DNA of 8,949 nucleotides, taken from the NCBI GenBank assembly GCA_030765245.1, contig JAVCCX010000205.1, positions 1 to 8,949 of the forward strand, given 5' to 3'. Under the pieces are notes generated by a model. It was not told the DNA's origin. It ran no database searches and saw nothing but the letters and a program-made list of their open reading frames with translations. The position numbers were made by a program, and so were the translations under genes. Position 1 is the stretch's first letter. Every line of letters begins with the position of its first letter. Source of the DNA: Candidatus Zophobacter franzmannii. GTDB taxonomy: Bacteria; Cloacimonadota; Cloacimonadia; Cloacimonadales; JAFGVF01. Positions 1 through 6,290 of the stretch are shown one piece after another.

Positions 1-109
1 AATCCTTGGATAAGATTACCAGTTGGACAGCTCTGCGAGCTGCAAGCAAGCGTGGACGCTCGCATTACGTACTGCGACTCTCTGAGTTGCCGGCAATTCA
101 GAGAATTGC
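1..109. repeat. Array unit A, copy 1
   Basis: The unit begins AATCCTTGGATAAG and runs through four hairpins (28-42, 46-63, 74-90, 93-109). It matches 264-373 closely, with a handful of substitutions and one changed hairpin. It may begin before the window. Confidence 0.8.
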
Positions 110-141
110 ATCTTCCCAAAACCTCAGGTTGTATCTTTACC

Positions 142-168
142 TTGCGGATGGTCCCAAGACCTCCGCAA
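142..168. repeat. Long single-copy hairpin inside the array
   Basis: TTGCGGA (142-148) and GGTC (150-153) pair with GACC (158-161) and TCCGCAA (162-168) around a CCAA loop, leaving T149 as a one-base bulge. This 11-bp stem is the longest in the array and has no second copy in the window. No T-run follows on either strand, so it does not look like a rho-independent terminator. Confidence 0.7.
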
Positions 169-240
169 TGGTGAAAATGGACATAACAACTCAGGAGAGT
201 TGCTGTACAGCATCGTAGAGCGAGTGCCCTCACTTGCTTT

Positions 241-270
241 GCAAGCTGAGCTTGCATCTCTTAAATCATT
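241..270. repeat. Array unit B, copy 1
   Basis: A 30-base unit opening with the hairpin GCAAGC-TGA-GCTTGC (241-255). It is repeated at 404-433 with two differences in 30 bases, one of them in the hairpin loop. In both places unit B runs directly into unit A, so the array has a composite B-A period. Confidence 0.75.
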
Positions 271-373
271 GGATAAGATTGCCAATTGGACAGCTCTGCG
301 AGCTGCAAGCAAGCGTGGACGCTTGCATTACGTACTGCGAATCGCATGAGTTGCCGGCAATTCGGAGAATTGC
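264..373. repeat. Array unit A, copy 2
   Basis: This copy carries the fully paired version of the second stem (GCAAGCG/CGCTTGC, 309-326). Its third hairpin has diverged: GCGAATCGCATGAGTTGC at 337-354 no longer pairs as in the other copies. The fourth hairpin (357-373) keeps its stem but has loop GGA instead of AGA. It overlaps the end of unit B. Confidence 0.8.
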
Positions 374-403
374 TCTACGTACTGCGACTCTTTGAGTTGC
401 TGT

Positions 404-433
404 GCAAGCTGGGCTTGCATCTCTTCAATCATT
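404..433. repeat. Array unit B, copy 2
   Basis: Second copy of the 30-base unit at 241-270. The hairpin loop is TGG instead of TGA, while both stem arms are unchanged. Confidence 0.75.
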
Positions 434-516
434 GAACAATACTACCAATTGGACAGCTCTGCGAGCTGCAAGCAAGCGTGGACGCTCGCATTACGTACTG
501 CAACTCTTTGAGTTGC
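427..516. repeat. Array unit A, copy 3 (shorter)
   Basis: Third copy of unit A. It lacks the fourth, GCAATTC-type hairpin. Its third hairpin is fully Watson-Crick paired (GCAACTC-TTT-GAGTTGC, 500-516), where copy 1 and the extra copy at 384-400 have a G-T wobble. It ends where the broken hydrolase gene begins. Confidence 0.8.
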
Positions 517-1013
517 TGTGCATGCACTGTAGATTCAGATTATCATTAACACCATGAGCGATATATACTTTTAGATTAGATGCATTTTCCAGCTGTTCTT
601 CTGTTATTCTATCATCCAACCAACCACCGAAGCAGATGATTCCATCGACAATATCATAGTTCTTAATTCCAGTTGTGTATGATAAGCCACAGCTTTGTTG
701 GAAACCGAATAGCATGTTCCAAATATTTAACAGCATTTGCTCCGTCACCAGCAAGCCCATAGCAACAAGCAAGATTGTACATTGCATTTGAATTTTGAAC
801 ATCGTGTTTCAAGCCTTCGAGATATTTAGCTGCAGCTTCTTGATACTCTCCCTTCTGATAAAGAGTGTTAGCTTCTTCATAAATACCATCAACGCTAATA
901 CTCATGTAATCTCTAGTAGTCTCGTGTTTTACTTCTACTTCTTTAAACCTATTTCTAGCACATGAAGTTACAAGTAATGCTCCCAAAAGTAAGATGACAA
1001 ATAGTCTTTTCAT
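491..1013 (-). pseudogene. Broken TPR lipoprotein / alpha-beta hydrolase gene
   Basis: The 5' part starts at ATG 1013 with GGAGGT four bases upstream (1018-1023). It encodes a lipoprotein signal (MKRLFVILLLGALLVTSC; lipobox VTSC, Cys18) and two TPR-like helical repeats, roughly residues 43-103. Near 700-707 this frame loses sense and stops at 663. The -1 frame then reads as an alpha/beta hydrolase tail: GFQQSCGLSYTTG at the place of a G-x-S-x-G nucleophile elbow, then VDGIICFGGWLDD, then KVYIAHGVND with the usual catalytic Asp region. The elbow has lost both its serine and its second glycine, since GFSQG would be expected. After about 538 the coding sense ends, the final His region is missing, and the frame runs into the hairpin array and stops at 491. 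So the gene has an internal deletion or frameshift, a dead active site and a lost 3' end. The TPR-hydrolase fusion as the ancestral form is inference; two adjacent genes are the alternative. Confidence 0.75.
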
Positions 1014-1042
1014 ATCTACCTCCATGCATATGAAGTAAGCAT

Positions 1043-1071
1043 ATAATTCTGTTTTCAATAGATTTGTTCAA
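1043..1071 (-). promoter_or_regulatory. Possible promoter of the broken lipoprotein gene
   Basis: On the minus strand TTGAAC (1066-1071) and AATTAT (1043-1048) are separated by 17 bases, and each matches the sigma-70 consensus at 4 of 6 positions. It lies between the sppA terminator and the lipoprotein start. The match is weak, and the sequence around it is AT-rich. Confidence 0.3.
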
Positions 1072-1073
1072 TG

Positions 1074-1103
1074 AAAAACAGCCCGATTTCTCGGGCTGTT
1101 TTG
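1074..1103 (-). terminator. Rho-independent terminator after sppA, symmetric
   Basis: ACAGCCCGA (1078-1086) and TCGGGCTGT (1091-1099) form a perfect 9-bp GC-rich stem with a TTTC loop. A-run and T-run flanks extend the stem on both sides. It lies just after the sppA stop at 1121, so its main job is to end the minus-strand operon. The T-run on the plus strand means it could also stop reads from the other side. Confidence 0.85.
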
Positions 1104-1120
1104 TATATAACTGTTAGTTT

Positions 1121-3562
1121 TTATTCTATTTCAAAATCAACTGGTGTAAGATAGAGAACCTTCTCATCCTGATATTGATTCAACATCTCAAATGTGTTAG
1201 TTACTTTCTTAAGACCCTTAGGAACATTCATTCCGAAGAGTGAGAATTCAGGCATATCAAATTCAATCCGTATTCCATCTTTATTAGATGGATAAGAAGC
1301 CAGTTCAATCTCATTCTTTATTCCTGCAAGTTTAGCTGCTTCTGTGATAGCATCTTCAAGTGACCCAAGTTCATCAATCAATCCATTCTTTAAGGCTTGA
1401 TTACCTGTCCAAATACGACCTTGAGCTATCTTGCGAACTTCCTCATTATCAATACTACGGCCTTCGGCAACAACATCAATGAAGATGTCATAAGTATTTT
1501 CAATCATACTTCTCAGTAAATCTTTCTCATCTTCAGTCATCTTGCGAGAAGTATTACCTAAATCTGAATTCTTACCGAACTTGATATTGCTCCAATTGAT
1601 ATGAAGTTTATCATATAGGCCATCGAAGTTTGGAAGCATACCAATCACACCAATTGAACCTGTAATTGTTGTTGGTTCTGCGTATATTTTATCAGCATAA
1701 GCAGAGATATAGTATCCACCTGAGGCAGCAACACCACACATTGATACAACAACAGGTTTCTTATTCTTACCTTCATTACAAAGCTTCACTTCATGAGCAA
1801 TTATATCAGAAGCCTGGGCAGATCCACCGCCACTATCCACACGGAGTACAATAGCTTTTACAGTTGGGTCTTTACGAGCCTTTTCAATAGCTTTAGCATA
1901 ACTATCAGAGCCAATATTCTTACCTGGTTTACCCTTGCCCATTATGATATTACCTGTTGCATTAATAACCATAATCTTTGAAGTTGAGTCAATAACCCAT
2001 TCTGTGCTGAGTCTTTCATTACTCTCACTAGTGAATGAGGAGTATTTCATCTGTGCTTTAATTGTTTTCTCGAGCTCAGATTGATAGATAATGTCGTCAA
2101 CAAGACCAAGTTCTTTGCATCTCTTTGCATCAAAATATGGACCTTCATCGATACGATCTATTACGCATTGAATGAAGCCACCTCTACCATCTTCAATACC
2201 CTTAACCATTTCGCCATACAAATCACCAAATACATGGGTGTAGGATTCTCTTTCAGCAGCAGTCATTGATTTCTCAGTTAGCATATTCCCTGCTGTTTTG
2301 TAAGGATGACTTCTCAAGTTTGTAAACTCAATACCAAGTGTATCGAGGAGACCTTTGAAATAAGGAGAGTTAATTGATATACCTTTCAAATCAATTCCAC
2401 CCATTTTATTAAGGTAAACCTTATCGACACAACTTGCAGCAAAGAAGTAACCGGAGTTAGAGATATTATCAAAATAAGCTATAATTTCTTTGTCTGTATC
2501 TTTCTTAAATTTATTAAGATAATCAGCGAGTTCCTGCTTACGAGCCATAGATGCAGGGAAATTTGGATTCATTAAGAGAATAGCACCAATGGTTTCATCT
2601 TGAGCTATCATCTCTAACTTATCCTTAAATTCACGCATTGTCATGCTCTTACTATCAACGAAGATGAATGGACCGATTGTACTTGCATCATGAGCATCAG
2701 TTATTGCTTTGCTCATATTCAGCTTATATGCCTTGCTATTGTTTTTGATGAACAATGAGGGGATATACTTTTCATGGAATGAGATATATTCATAACCATA
2801 ATTGGTATCATCATTAATCTCAGTTCTTGTTCCGGCAGTGAAGCCATCAACACTCAAACTAAAGTTAATACTTGTTATCTCATTTTCAATATCATAAGAA
2901 CCACCAAGTTTGAGACCTTCTGCTAATCTGAAATTAGCACCAAGAGTAGGAGATGTTATACCTCTATCTTCATCAGCTAAAGGGTCATCACGATTCAAAT
3001 CATAATAACCAATGTCAGCATACATCTCAATCTTATCATAGAGTTTACTCTTCAAGAATGGACGAATACCTAACCCAAATCTGTAGTCAGGATCTAAGTA
3101 ATCATCATTTACTGCATCATAAATGAAATCAGCAGTAGCGCCAAGTGAGAAGAAAGGATGTGGACGCATAATTGTTCCAAGCTTGAAATTACCATCTTCA
3201 AAATCACTATTTCCCCAGTTCCAATTTCCACCAAGGTAGATGTTCTTTAATAGTTTACTATCACCAAGGTTAGTTCCCCAATAAATAGCATGTTTGTAAT
3301 TTTCATCTTCAGTTACATCGATTGAGTAACCTAATCCTTCAAGGTTAAAGATTACTGAATAGTTATCTTCCCAGTTTGCTTCATTTCTGTGCCACAGAGT
3401 ACTAAGTACTACTCCATTTGTAAACCCATTAGCTGCGGGATTATCTAGCATCCCAACATTATCATCCGGAATTGCAACTGAACTGTTGTTATAAATTCTT
3501 CCCTGTGCAGTTAATCCGCCTATTAGGATTAACAACAAGAAGATTGGTATCATTTTTTTCAT
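1121..3562 (-). CDS. sppA: SppA-family signal peptide peptidase with N-terminal outer-membrane-like domain
   Basis: An S49-family serine protease, the type that degrades cleaved signal peptides and other membrane-embedded peptides from the periplasmic side. The 813-residue product starts with a signal peptide (about 1-20, ending LTAQG). Residues about 21-290 are rich in alternating aromatic/polar strands and Gly/Asn/Asp turns with a DNPAANG motif near 40-46, like a beta-barrel outer-membrane domain. Two tandem SppA domains follow, about 295-510 and 525-760. Lys422 (in HPYKTAG) and Ser614 (in AASGGYY) sit where the Lys/Ser dyad of 67-kDa SppA falls, 192 residues apart against 200 in E. coli. 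The glycine-rich DSGGGSA lies at 576-582. E. coli SppA has about 618 residues and a single N-terminal membrane anchor, so the barrel-like part is extra. AGGAGG (3569-3574) overlaps the permease stop codon and gives a 6-base spacer to ATG 3562. It is the last gene of the operon. The family call is firm; the barrel reading is inference from composition. Confidence 0.92.
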   Translation of the reverse strand: MKKMIPIFLLLILIGGLTAQGRIYNNSSVAIPDDNVGMLDNPAANGFTNGVVLSTLWHRNEANWEDNYSVIFNLEGLGYSIDVTEDENYKHAIYWGTNLGDSKLLKNIYLGGNWNWGNSDFEDGNFKLGTIMRPHPFFSLGATADFIYDAVNDDYLDPDYRFGLGIRPFLKSKLYDKIEMYADIGYYDLNRDDPLADEDRGITSPTLGANFRLAEGLKLGGSYDIENEITSINFSLSVDGFTAGTRTEINDDTNYGYEYISFHEKYIPSLFIKNNSKAYKLNMSKAITDAHDASTIGPFIFVDSKSMTMREFKDKLEMIAQDETIGAILLMNPNFPASMARKQELADYLNKFKKDTDKEIIAYFDNISNSGYFFAASCVDKVYLNKMGGIDLKGISINSPYFKGLLDTLGIEFTNLRSHPYKTAGNMLTEKSMTAAERESYTHVFGDLYGEMVKGIEDGRGGFIQCVIDRIDEGPYFDAKRCKELGLVDDIIYQSELEKTIKAQMKYSSFTSESNERLSTEWVIDSTSKIMVINATGNIIMGKGKPGKNIGSDSYAKAIEKARKDPTVKAIVLRVDSGGGSAQASDIIAHEVKLCNEGKNKKPVVVSMCGVAASGGYYISAYADKIYAEPTTITGSIGVIGMLPNFDGLYDKLHINWSNIKFGKNSDLGNTSRKMTEDEKDLLRSMIENTYDIFIDVVAEGRSIDNEEVRKIAQGRIWTGNQALKNGLIDELGSLEDAITEAAKLAGIKNEIELASYPSNKDGIRIEFDMPEFSLFGMNVPKGLKKVTNTFEMLNQYQDEKVLYLTPVDFEIE

Positions 3563-3572
3563 ACATAGCCTC

Positions 3573-4475
3573 CTAAGCTTCTATTGTTTTATGTTTGTAT
3601 ATTATAGTTGATAATACGAATAATCCTACACTAATCAGCATAATCCAAAGCTGTTCTAAATGGAAGAAATTGGATACTGGAATTGGAGTCAAGAGTTGAA
3701 TATCCTTTGCATTCTCAATCGATGTTTGAATCATTGAACTTGGTTGTAACAGCTTCGCGATTGTCCCTGTCAAGTAACTGAATATTGGTAAGAATTTAAT
3801 GCCAAACGCTTTCAGTAGCAATTCAACAAACCCTGTTATCAGTAAGATAAAGGCACCTTTCATCAGAGCCATCTTTGTAAACACAGCGGATAAGAGGAAT
3901 CCAATTGAACCGAAAAGGAATGCAGCAAAGATAGTACTGATAAATCCAGCTATCATACCCTGGAATAGCATTGTCCAAACCATTCCATTGTCCACAAAAA
4001 CTGTGGAGAGCATTATTGCTGCTGAAACGTAATTAACTAAAGCAACTCCCATTGCAGCTATAAATGCACCTACGATACTGTTTAGATACTTTGCTCCAGA
4101 ACGACTCCAGATAGAGATTGGTAGTGAACGATAAAATAGCTCGTATCCCATTCTTATTTCATAGTTGAGAACTGTTCCCGATCTAATCATCCCAACCAAT
4201 ACTCCGTAGATTGTAACTGACATTGCGGTCATTATGTAACCCATTATCATTATTACAATTCCACTGAGTTCACTATCAATAGATACATTTATTTCTTTGA
4301 AGAGCTCATGAACTCCTTCAGTAAGTGTTCCATTAGCGGGAATAAGCTTCGATGCTACCAATATTAGAATGATCAATGCAAGAGCAAGATTGATTCCTTG
4401 GATAATGAATGGTATTGCGAATGCCATTTTGTTTGCTTTGAACTCGTGTTTTAAGAACATAAAGAATTTAGTCAC
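3573..4475 (-). CDS. ABC-2 type transporter permease
   Basis: Integral membrane subunit that pairs with the ATPase encoded just upstream. The 300-residue protein shows about six hydrophobic segments, near residues 20-43, 71-97, 131-158, 167-199, 206-223 and 276-293. Before the third segment lies the amphipathic FYRSLPISIWSRSGAKYL stretch typical of ABC-2 permeases. The start is GTG at 4475, inside the end of the ATPase gene: AGGAGGT sits in the Val-Gly-Gly codons of that gene, four bases before the GTG, and the two genes overlap by 8 bases. This predicts translational coupling. An ATG at residue 6 is possible but has no ribosome site of its own. The substrate is not visible. With a YtrA-like regulator, export of an envelope-active compound or a role in envelope homeostasis is likely. 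Confidence 0.88.
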   Translation of the reverse strand: MTKFFMFLKHEFKANKMAFAIPFIIQGINLALALIILILVASKLIPANGTLTEGVHELFKEINVSIDSELSGIVIMIMGYIMTAMSVTIYGVLVGMIRSGTVLNYEIRMGYELFYRSLPISIWSRSGAKYLNSIVGAFIAAMGVALVNYVSAAIMLSTVFVDNGMVWTMLFQGMIAGFISTIFAAFLFGSIGFLLSAVFTKMALMKGAFILLITGFVELLLKAFGIKFLPIFSYLTGTIAKLLQPSSMIQTSIENAKDIQLLTPIPVSNFFHLEQLWIMLISVGLFVLSTIIYKHKTIEA

Positions 4476-5319
4476 TTGTACCTCCTACCATAGCCAAGAA
4501 AAGGTCTGAGATTCTTGGGTTTGTGTAAGTATAAAGCATATCCCCAAGGTCTATTTCACCTTTCACGATTGCTGTAATATTACCTAAGCCTTCGAACATA
4601 GACAATGGTTTAAGCGCTTGAACAGCCTCTTTGTGAGTCTGGGGAACTGTTATCTGTCTGTATATTGTATTTATATTTTCGATTGAATCATAGAGGATAA
4701 TCTTGCCTTCGTCAATAAAGATGATGTCCTGCAAGATATTCTCAACTTCTTCCACTTGATGAGTAGAGATGATAATGGTTCTTTTTTCATTATAGAATTC
4801 ACCTAAAATAGAATTAAAGAACTCTTTTCTAAACTGAATATCCAATCCTAATGTTGGTTCATCTAAAAGCAGAAGCTCTACATCAAGACAGAGAGTGAGT
4901 AAGAGATAAAGCTTCGTTTTCATTCCCTTAGAGAGTGATGATACCTTATTCTTTAGCGGTAAGTTGCTCTTTGCAAACAGCTTATCAAATCTCTCTTCAT
5001 TCCAGGATGGATTGATAGTCTTCACCAATTCAATTGCATCTTTTACTCTAATTCTCTTATCCAATGCTGAGACATCAGGGATAAATGCTATTTTCTCAAA
5101 TATAGCAGTATCACTGTATTTTACTTTCTCACCATTTAGTAAGATATCTCCCTGATGATGCATCAATCCTAACATACACCTCATTAAAGTAGATTTACCT
5201 GCTCCATTTCTTCCGAACAAGCCAATGATGCGTCCTTGAGGAATCTCAAGGCTGACATTGTCCAAAGCACAAAGCTTTTTGTAATATTTAGTTACACCTT
5301 TTACTTCTAAAGTACTCAT
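4468..5319 (-). CDS. ABC transporter ATP-binding protein (YtrB/BcrA-like)
   Basis: Cytoplasmic ATPase subunit that drives the adjacent ABC-2 permease. In 283 residues it has Walker A GRNGAGKST (36-44), signature LSKGM (129-133), Walker B LLLLDEPT (149-156) with catalytic Glu154, a D-loop GLD (158-160) and switch His187 (STHQ). The usual Q-loop glutamine is not seen: that region reads IAFIPDVS (77-84), with Asp in its place, as in several ABC-2 exporter ATPases. The C-terminal tail from about 215 is accessory and unassigned. The ATG at 5319 overlaps the TGA of the GntR gene (ATGA, 4 bases) and has GGAGG seven bases upstream. The set resembles the B. subtilis ytr and bacitracin-type export operons, but the substrate cannot be read from sequence. 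Confidence 0.93.
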   Translation of the reverse strand: MSTLEVKGVTKYYKKLCALDNVSLEIPQGRIIGLFGRNGAGKSTLMRCMLGLMHHQGDILLNGEKVKYSDTAIFEKIAFIPDVSALDKRIRVKDAIELVKTINPSWNEERFDKLFAKSNLPLKNKVSSLSKGMKTKLYLLLTLCLDVELLLLDEPTLGLDIQFRKEFFNSILGEFYNEKRTIIISTHQVEEVENILQDIIFIDEGKIILYDSIENINTIYRQITVPQTHKEAVQALKPLSMFEGLGNITAIVKGEIDLGDMLYTYTNPRISDLFLAMVGGTSD

Positions 5320-5687
5320 CTGGATTCCTCCTCTATTCTCTTTTTAAGTAACTCACAAATTTCATTAATTTCAATTCCTAGAAAGTTCACAATTTTTGCA
5401 AACTCACTCACATCCTTCTCGTAAAACTCGACCTTCCTCCGTTGGAGTAGATTCTCTCTTGCTTTTTCTGCTACAAAAAAGCCTAAGCCTCTTTTCTTAT
5501 AAATGACTCCGTCATTCATCAACTCAGAGAAGGCACTGGCAACTGTTTGTGGATTTAACCGATATCCTTGAGCAAGATTTCTGATGGATGGTAATGTGTC
5601 ATCAGTATGATATGTACCAGTGATTATACCTTCCTCCACCATCTTCTTCAACTGCAAGTATATTGGCATGTCATTGGTAAATTCCAT
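5316..5687 (-). CDS. GntR-family repressor, YtrA-like subgroup
   Basis: Short DNA-binding regulator of 123 residues. The winged helix-turn-helix spans about residues 8-73, with LPSIRNLAQ (32-40) and LNPQTVASAF (44-53) for the recognition region and the wing ending RGLGFFVA (66-73). The last 50 residues are mainly helical, which fits the small dimer domain of the YtrA subgroup and not the large effector domains of FadR- or HutC-type proteins. It heads the operon with the ABC genes, as YtrA-type repressors usually do, and overlaps the ATPase start by 4 bases. ATG 5687 has AGGAGG (5694-5699) six bases upstream. An imperfect palindrome just upstream (5705-5728) is a likely autoregulatory site. 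In known systems such repressors release DNA on envelope stress, often from cell-wall antibiotics; the signal here is unknown. Confidence 0.92.
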   Translation of the reverse strand: MEFTNDMPIYLQLKKMVEEGIITGTYHTDDTLPSIRNLAQGYRLNPQTVASAFSELMNDGVIYKKRGLGFFVAEKARENLLQRRKVEFYEKDVSEFAKIVNFLGIEINEICELLKKRIEEESR

Positions 5688-5704
5688 GTATTGCCTCCTT
5701 ATCT

Positions 5705-5739
5705 GGTGTTATAGTTGACCAACACACCATAATAGTCAA
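5705..5739 (-). promoter_or_regulatory. Operon promoter with overlapping candidate GntR operator
   Basis: The minus strand shows TTGACT (5734-5739, 5 of 6 to the -35 consensus) and TATAAC (5708-5713, 5 of 6 to the -10). Their spacing is 20 bases, longer than ideal. Between and over them lies a 24-bp imperfect palindrome (5705-5728) with perfect outer arms GGTGT/ACACC and 8 of 12 symmetric pairs overall. A repressor bound there would block the promoter. Transcription would start close to the AGGAGG of the repressor gene, leaving a very short leader. Confidence 0.55.
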
Positions 5740-6290
5740 GGACTTTTTATTCTCATTGCTGTGTTATGGATGTTTAAAAGTTTATGAGAAGTAATATTAA
5801 TGAGGTTTTACAGATGTATATTTTCTGATATATTTATGTACTAATCATAATCCTATGGATAGAGTTTACTAGATGTAGGGTAATTATGTCAAAGTATTGA
5901 TTCATCTTTCATAAGAAATGGAGATTTAAAGTTTAGTTATTCTTTTTCCACACCCTTTTCACATGCTAATTCATTTAGTAGTTTTTACACTGAACAAGTC
6001 TATCAATTATCTCAGTATTTTGCTCTTGTACTTTCATTGGCTCTTCAATAATTCTAACTCGACTCTTACTACTCTCTTACTCCTCCCAATCCTTACCCAG
6101 AAGGGTAAGGAAGTAGTTAGAAATGAGTAAGAGACTGGTGAGTTTCAAGTACTTATTATTGAAGGGAGATTAAATGGGAATAGGAAAGCTGGACTGATAC
6201 TGAAGTTGGATTGTCATCATGCATGAATGGAAAGATGAGGTATCTCTACATCGGATATAAATCTTAAAGTGTTTATGTTCCTGCTGTCTA
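5740..6290. other. Gene-free intergenic stretch
   Basis: No reading frame of credible length or with a ribosome site is seen on either strand. The only clear structure is the nested inverted repeat at 6041-6166. No terminator is visible directly after the GNAT gene that ends at 6291: the strong hairpin at 6090-6111 is not followed by a T-run on the minus strand. Confidence 0.6.
6041..6166. repeat. Nested interrupted inverted repeat, about 126 bp
   Basis: Four paired segments lie one inside another: CTTCAATAAT (6043-6052) with ATTATTGAAG (6155-6164); AACTC (6056-6060) with GAGTT (6140-6144); TCTCTTACTC (6073-6082) with GAGTAAGAGA (6125-6134); and TCCTTACCC (6090-6098) with GGGTAAGGA (6103-6111) around an AGAA loop. 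All are perfect and in correct nested order. No open frame lies inside. It could be a decayed miniature transposable element, a structured RNA or an inverted duplication. I see no convincing target-site duplication at its ends. Confidence 0.7.

Larger units (their letters stand above)
1..527. repeat. Dense array of short hairpins built from diverged direct repeats
   Basis: No gene is supported here. The stretch is packed with perfect or wobble-paired stems of 6-7 bp closed by 3-4 base loops, separated by short linkers. Examples: CAGCTC-TGC-GAGCTG at 28-42, 291-305 and 454-468; GCAAGCG-TGGA-CGCTYGC at 46-63, 309-326 and 472-489; GCRACTC-loop-GAGTTGC at 74-90, 384-400 and 500-516; GCAATTC-loop-GAATTGC at 93-109 and 357-373; CAACTC-AGGA-GAGTTG at 187-202; GCGAGTG-CCCT-CACTTGC at 220-237; GCAAGC-loop-GCTTGC at 241-255 and 404-418. 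A longer one lies at 142-168. The linker TACGTACTGC recurs four times (from 66, 329, 376 and 492). A 10-bp palindrome GTGCATGCAC (518-527) marks the right edge. The array is cut by the window start, so its true length is unknown. It resembles REP/BIME-type intergenic repeats in style, but I do not recognise the family. Confidence 0.85.

Noticed and set aside
6..218. Plus-strand open frame of 70 codons in the left repeat region
   Set aside because: It begins with TTG, lies wholly in the hairpin array, has no ribosome site, and encodes only translated repeat sequence.
124..312. Minus-strand open frame of 62 codons in the array
   Set aside because: It reads through several hairpins and repeats, has no plausible start signal and shows no protein-like pattern.
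1..527. CRISPR array
   Set aside because: Repeats are imperfect, of unequal length and adjoin one another; there are no unique spacers of constant size and no cas genes nearby.
663..802. Programmed ribosomal frameshift joining the TPR and hydrolase frames
   Set aside because: No slippery heptamer is evident, the active-site Ser is lost, the hydrolase N-terminal half is absent and its 3' end is gone, so decay is the simpler reading.
1666..2269. Plus-strand open frames within sppA
   Set aside because: They are antisense shadows of a well-supported protease gene with no ribosome sites or domain features.
6090..6111. Terminator for the GNAT gene
   Set aside because: The stem is strong, but it lies 180 bases beyond the stop and has no T-run on the minus strand; it is better explained as the centre of the nested inverted repeat.
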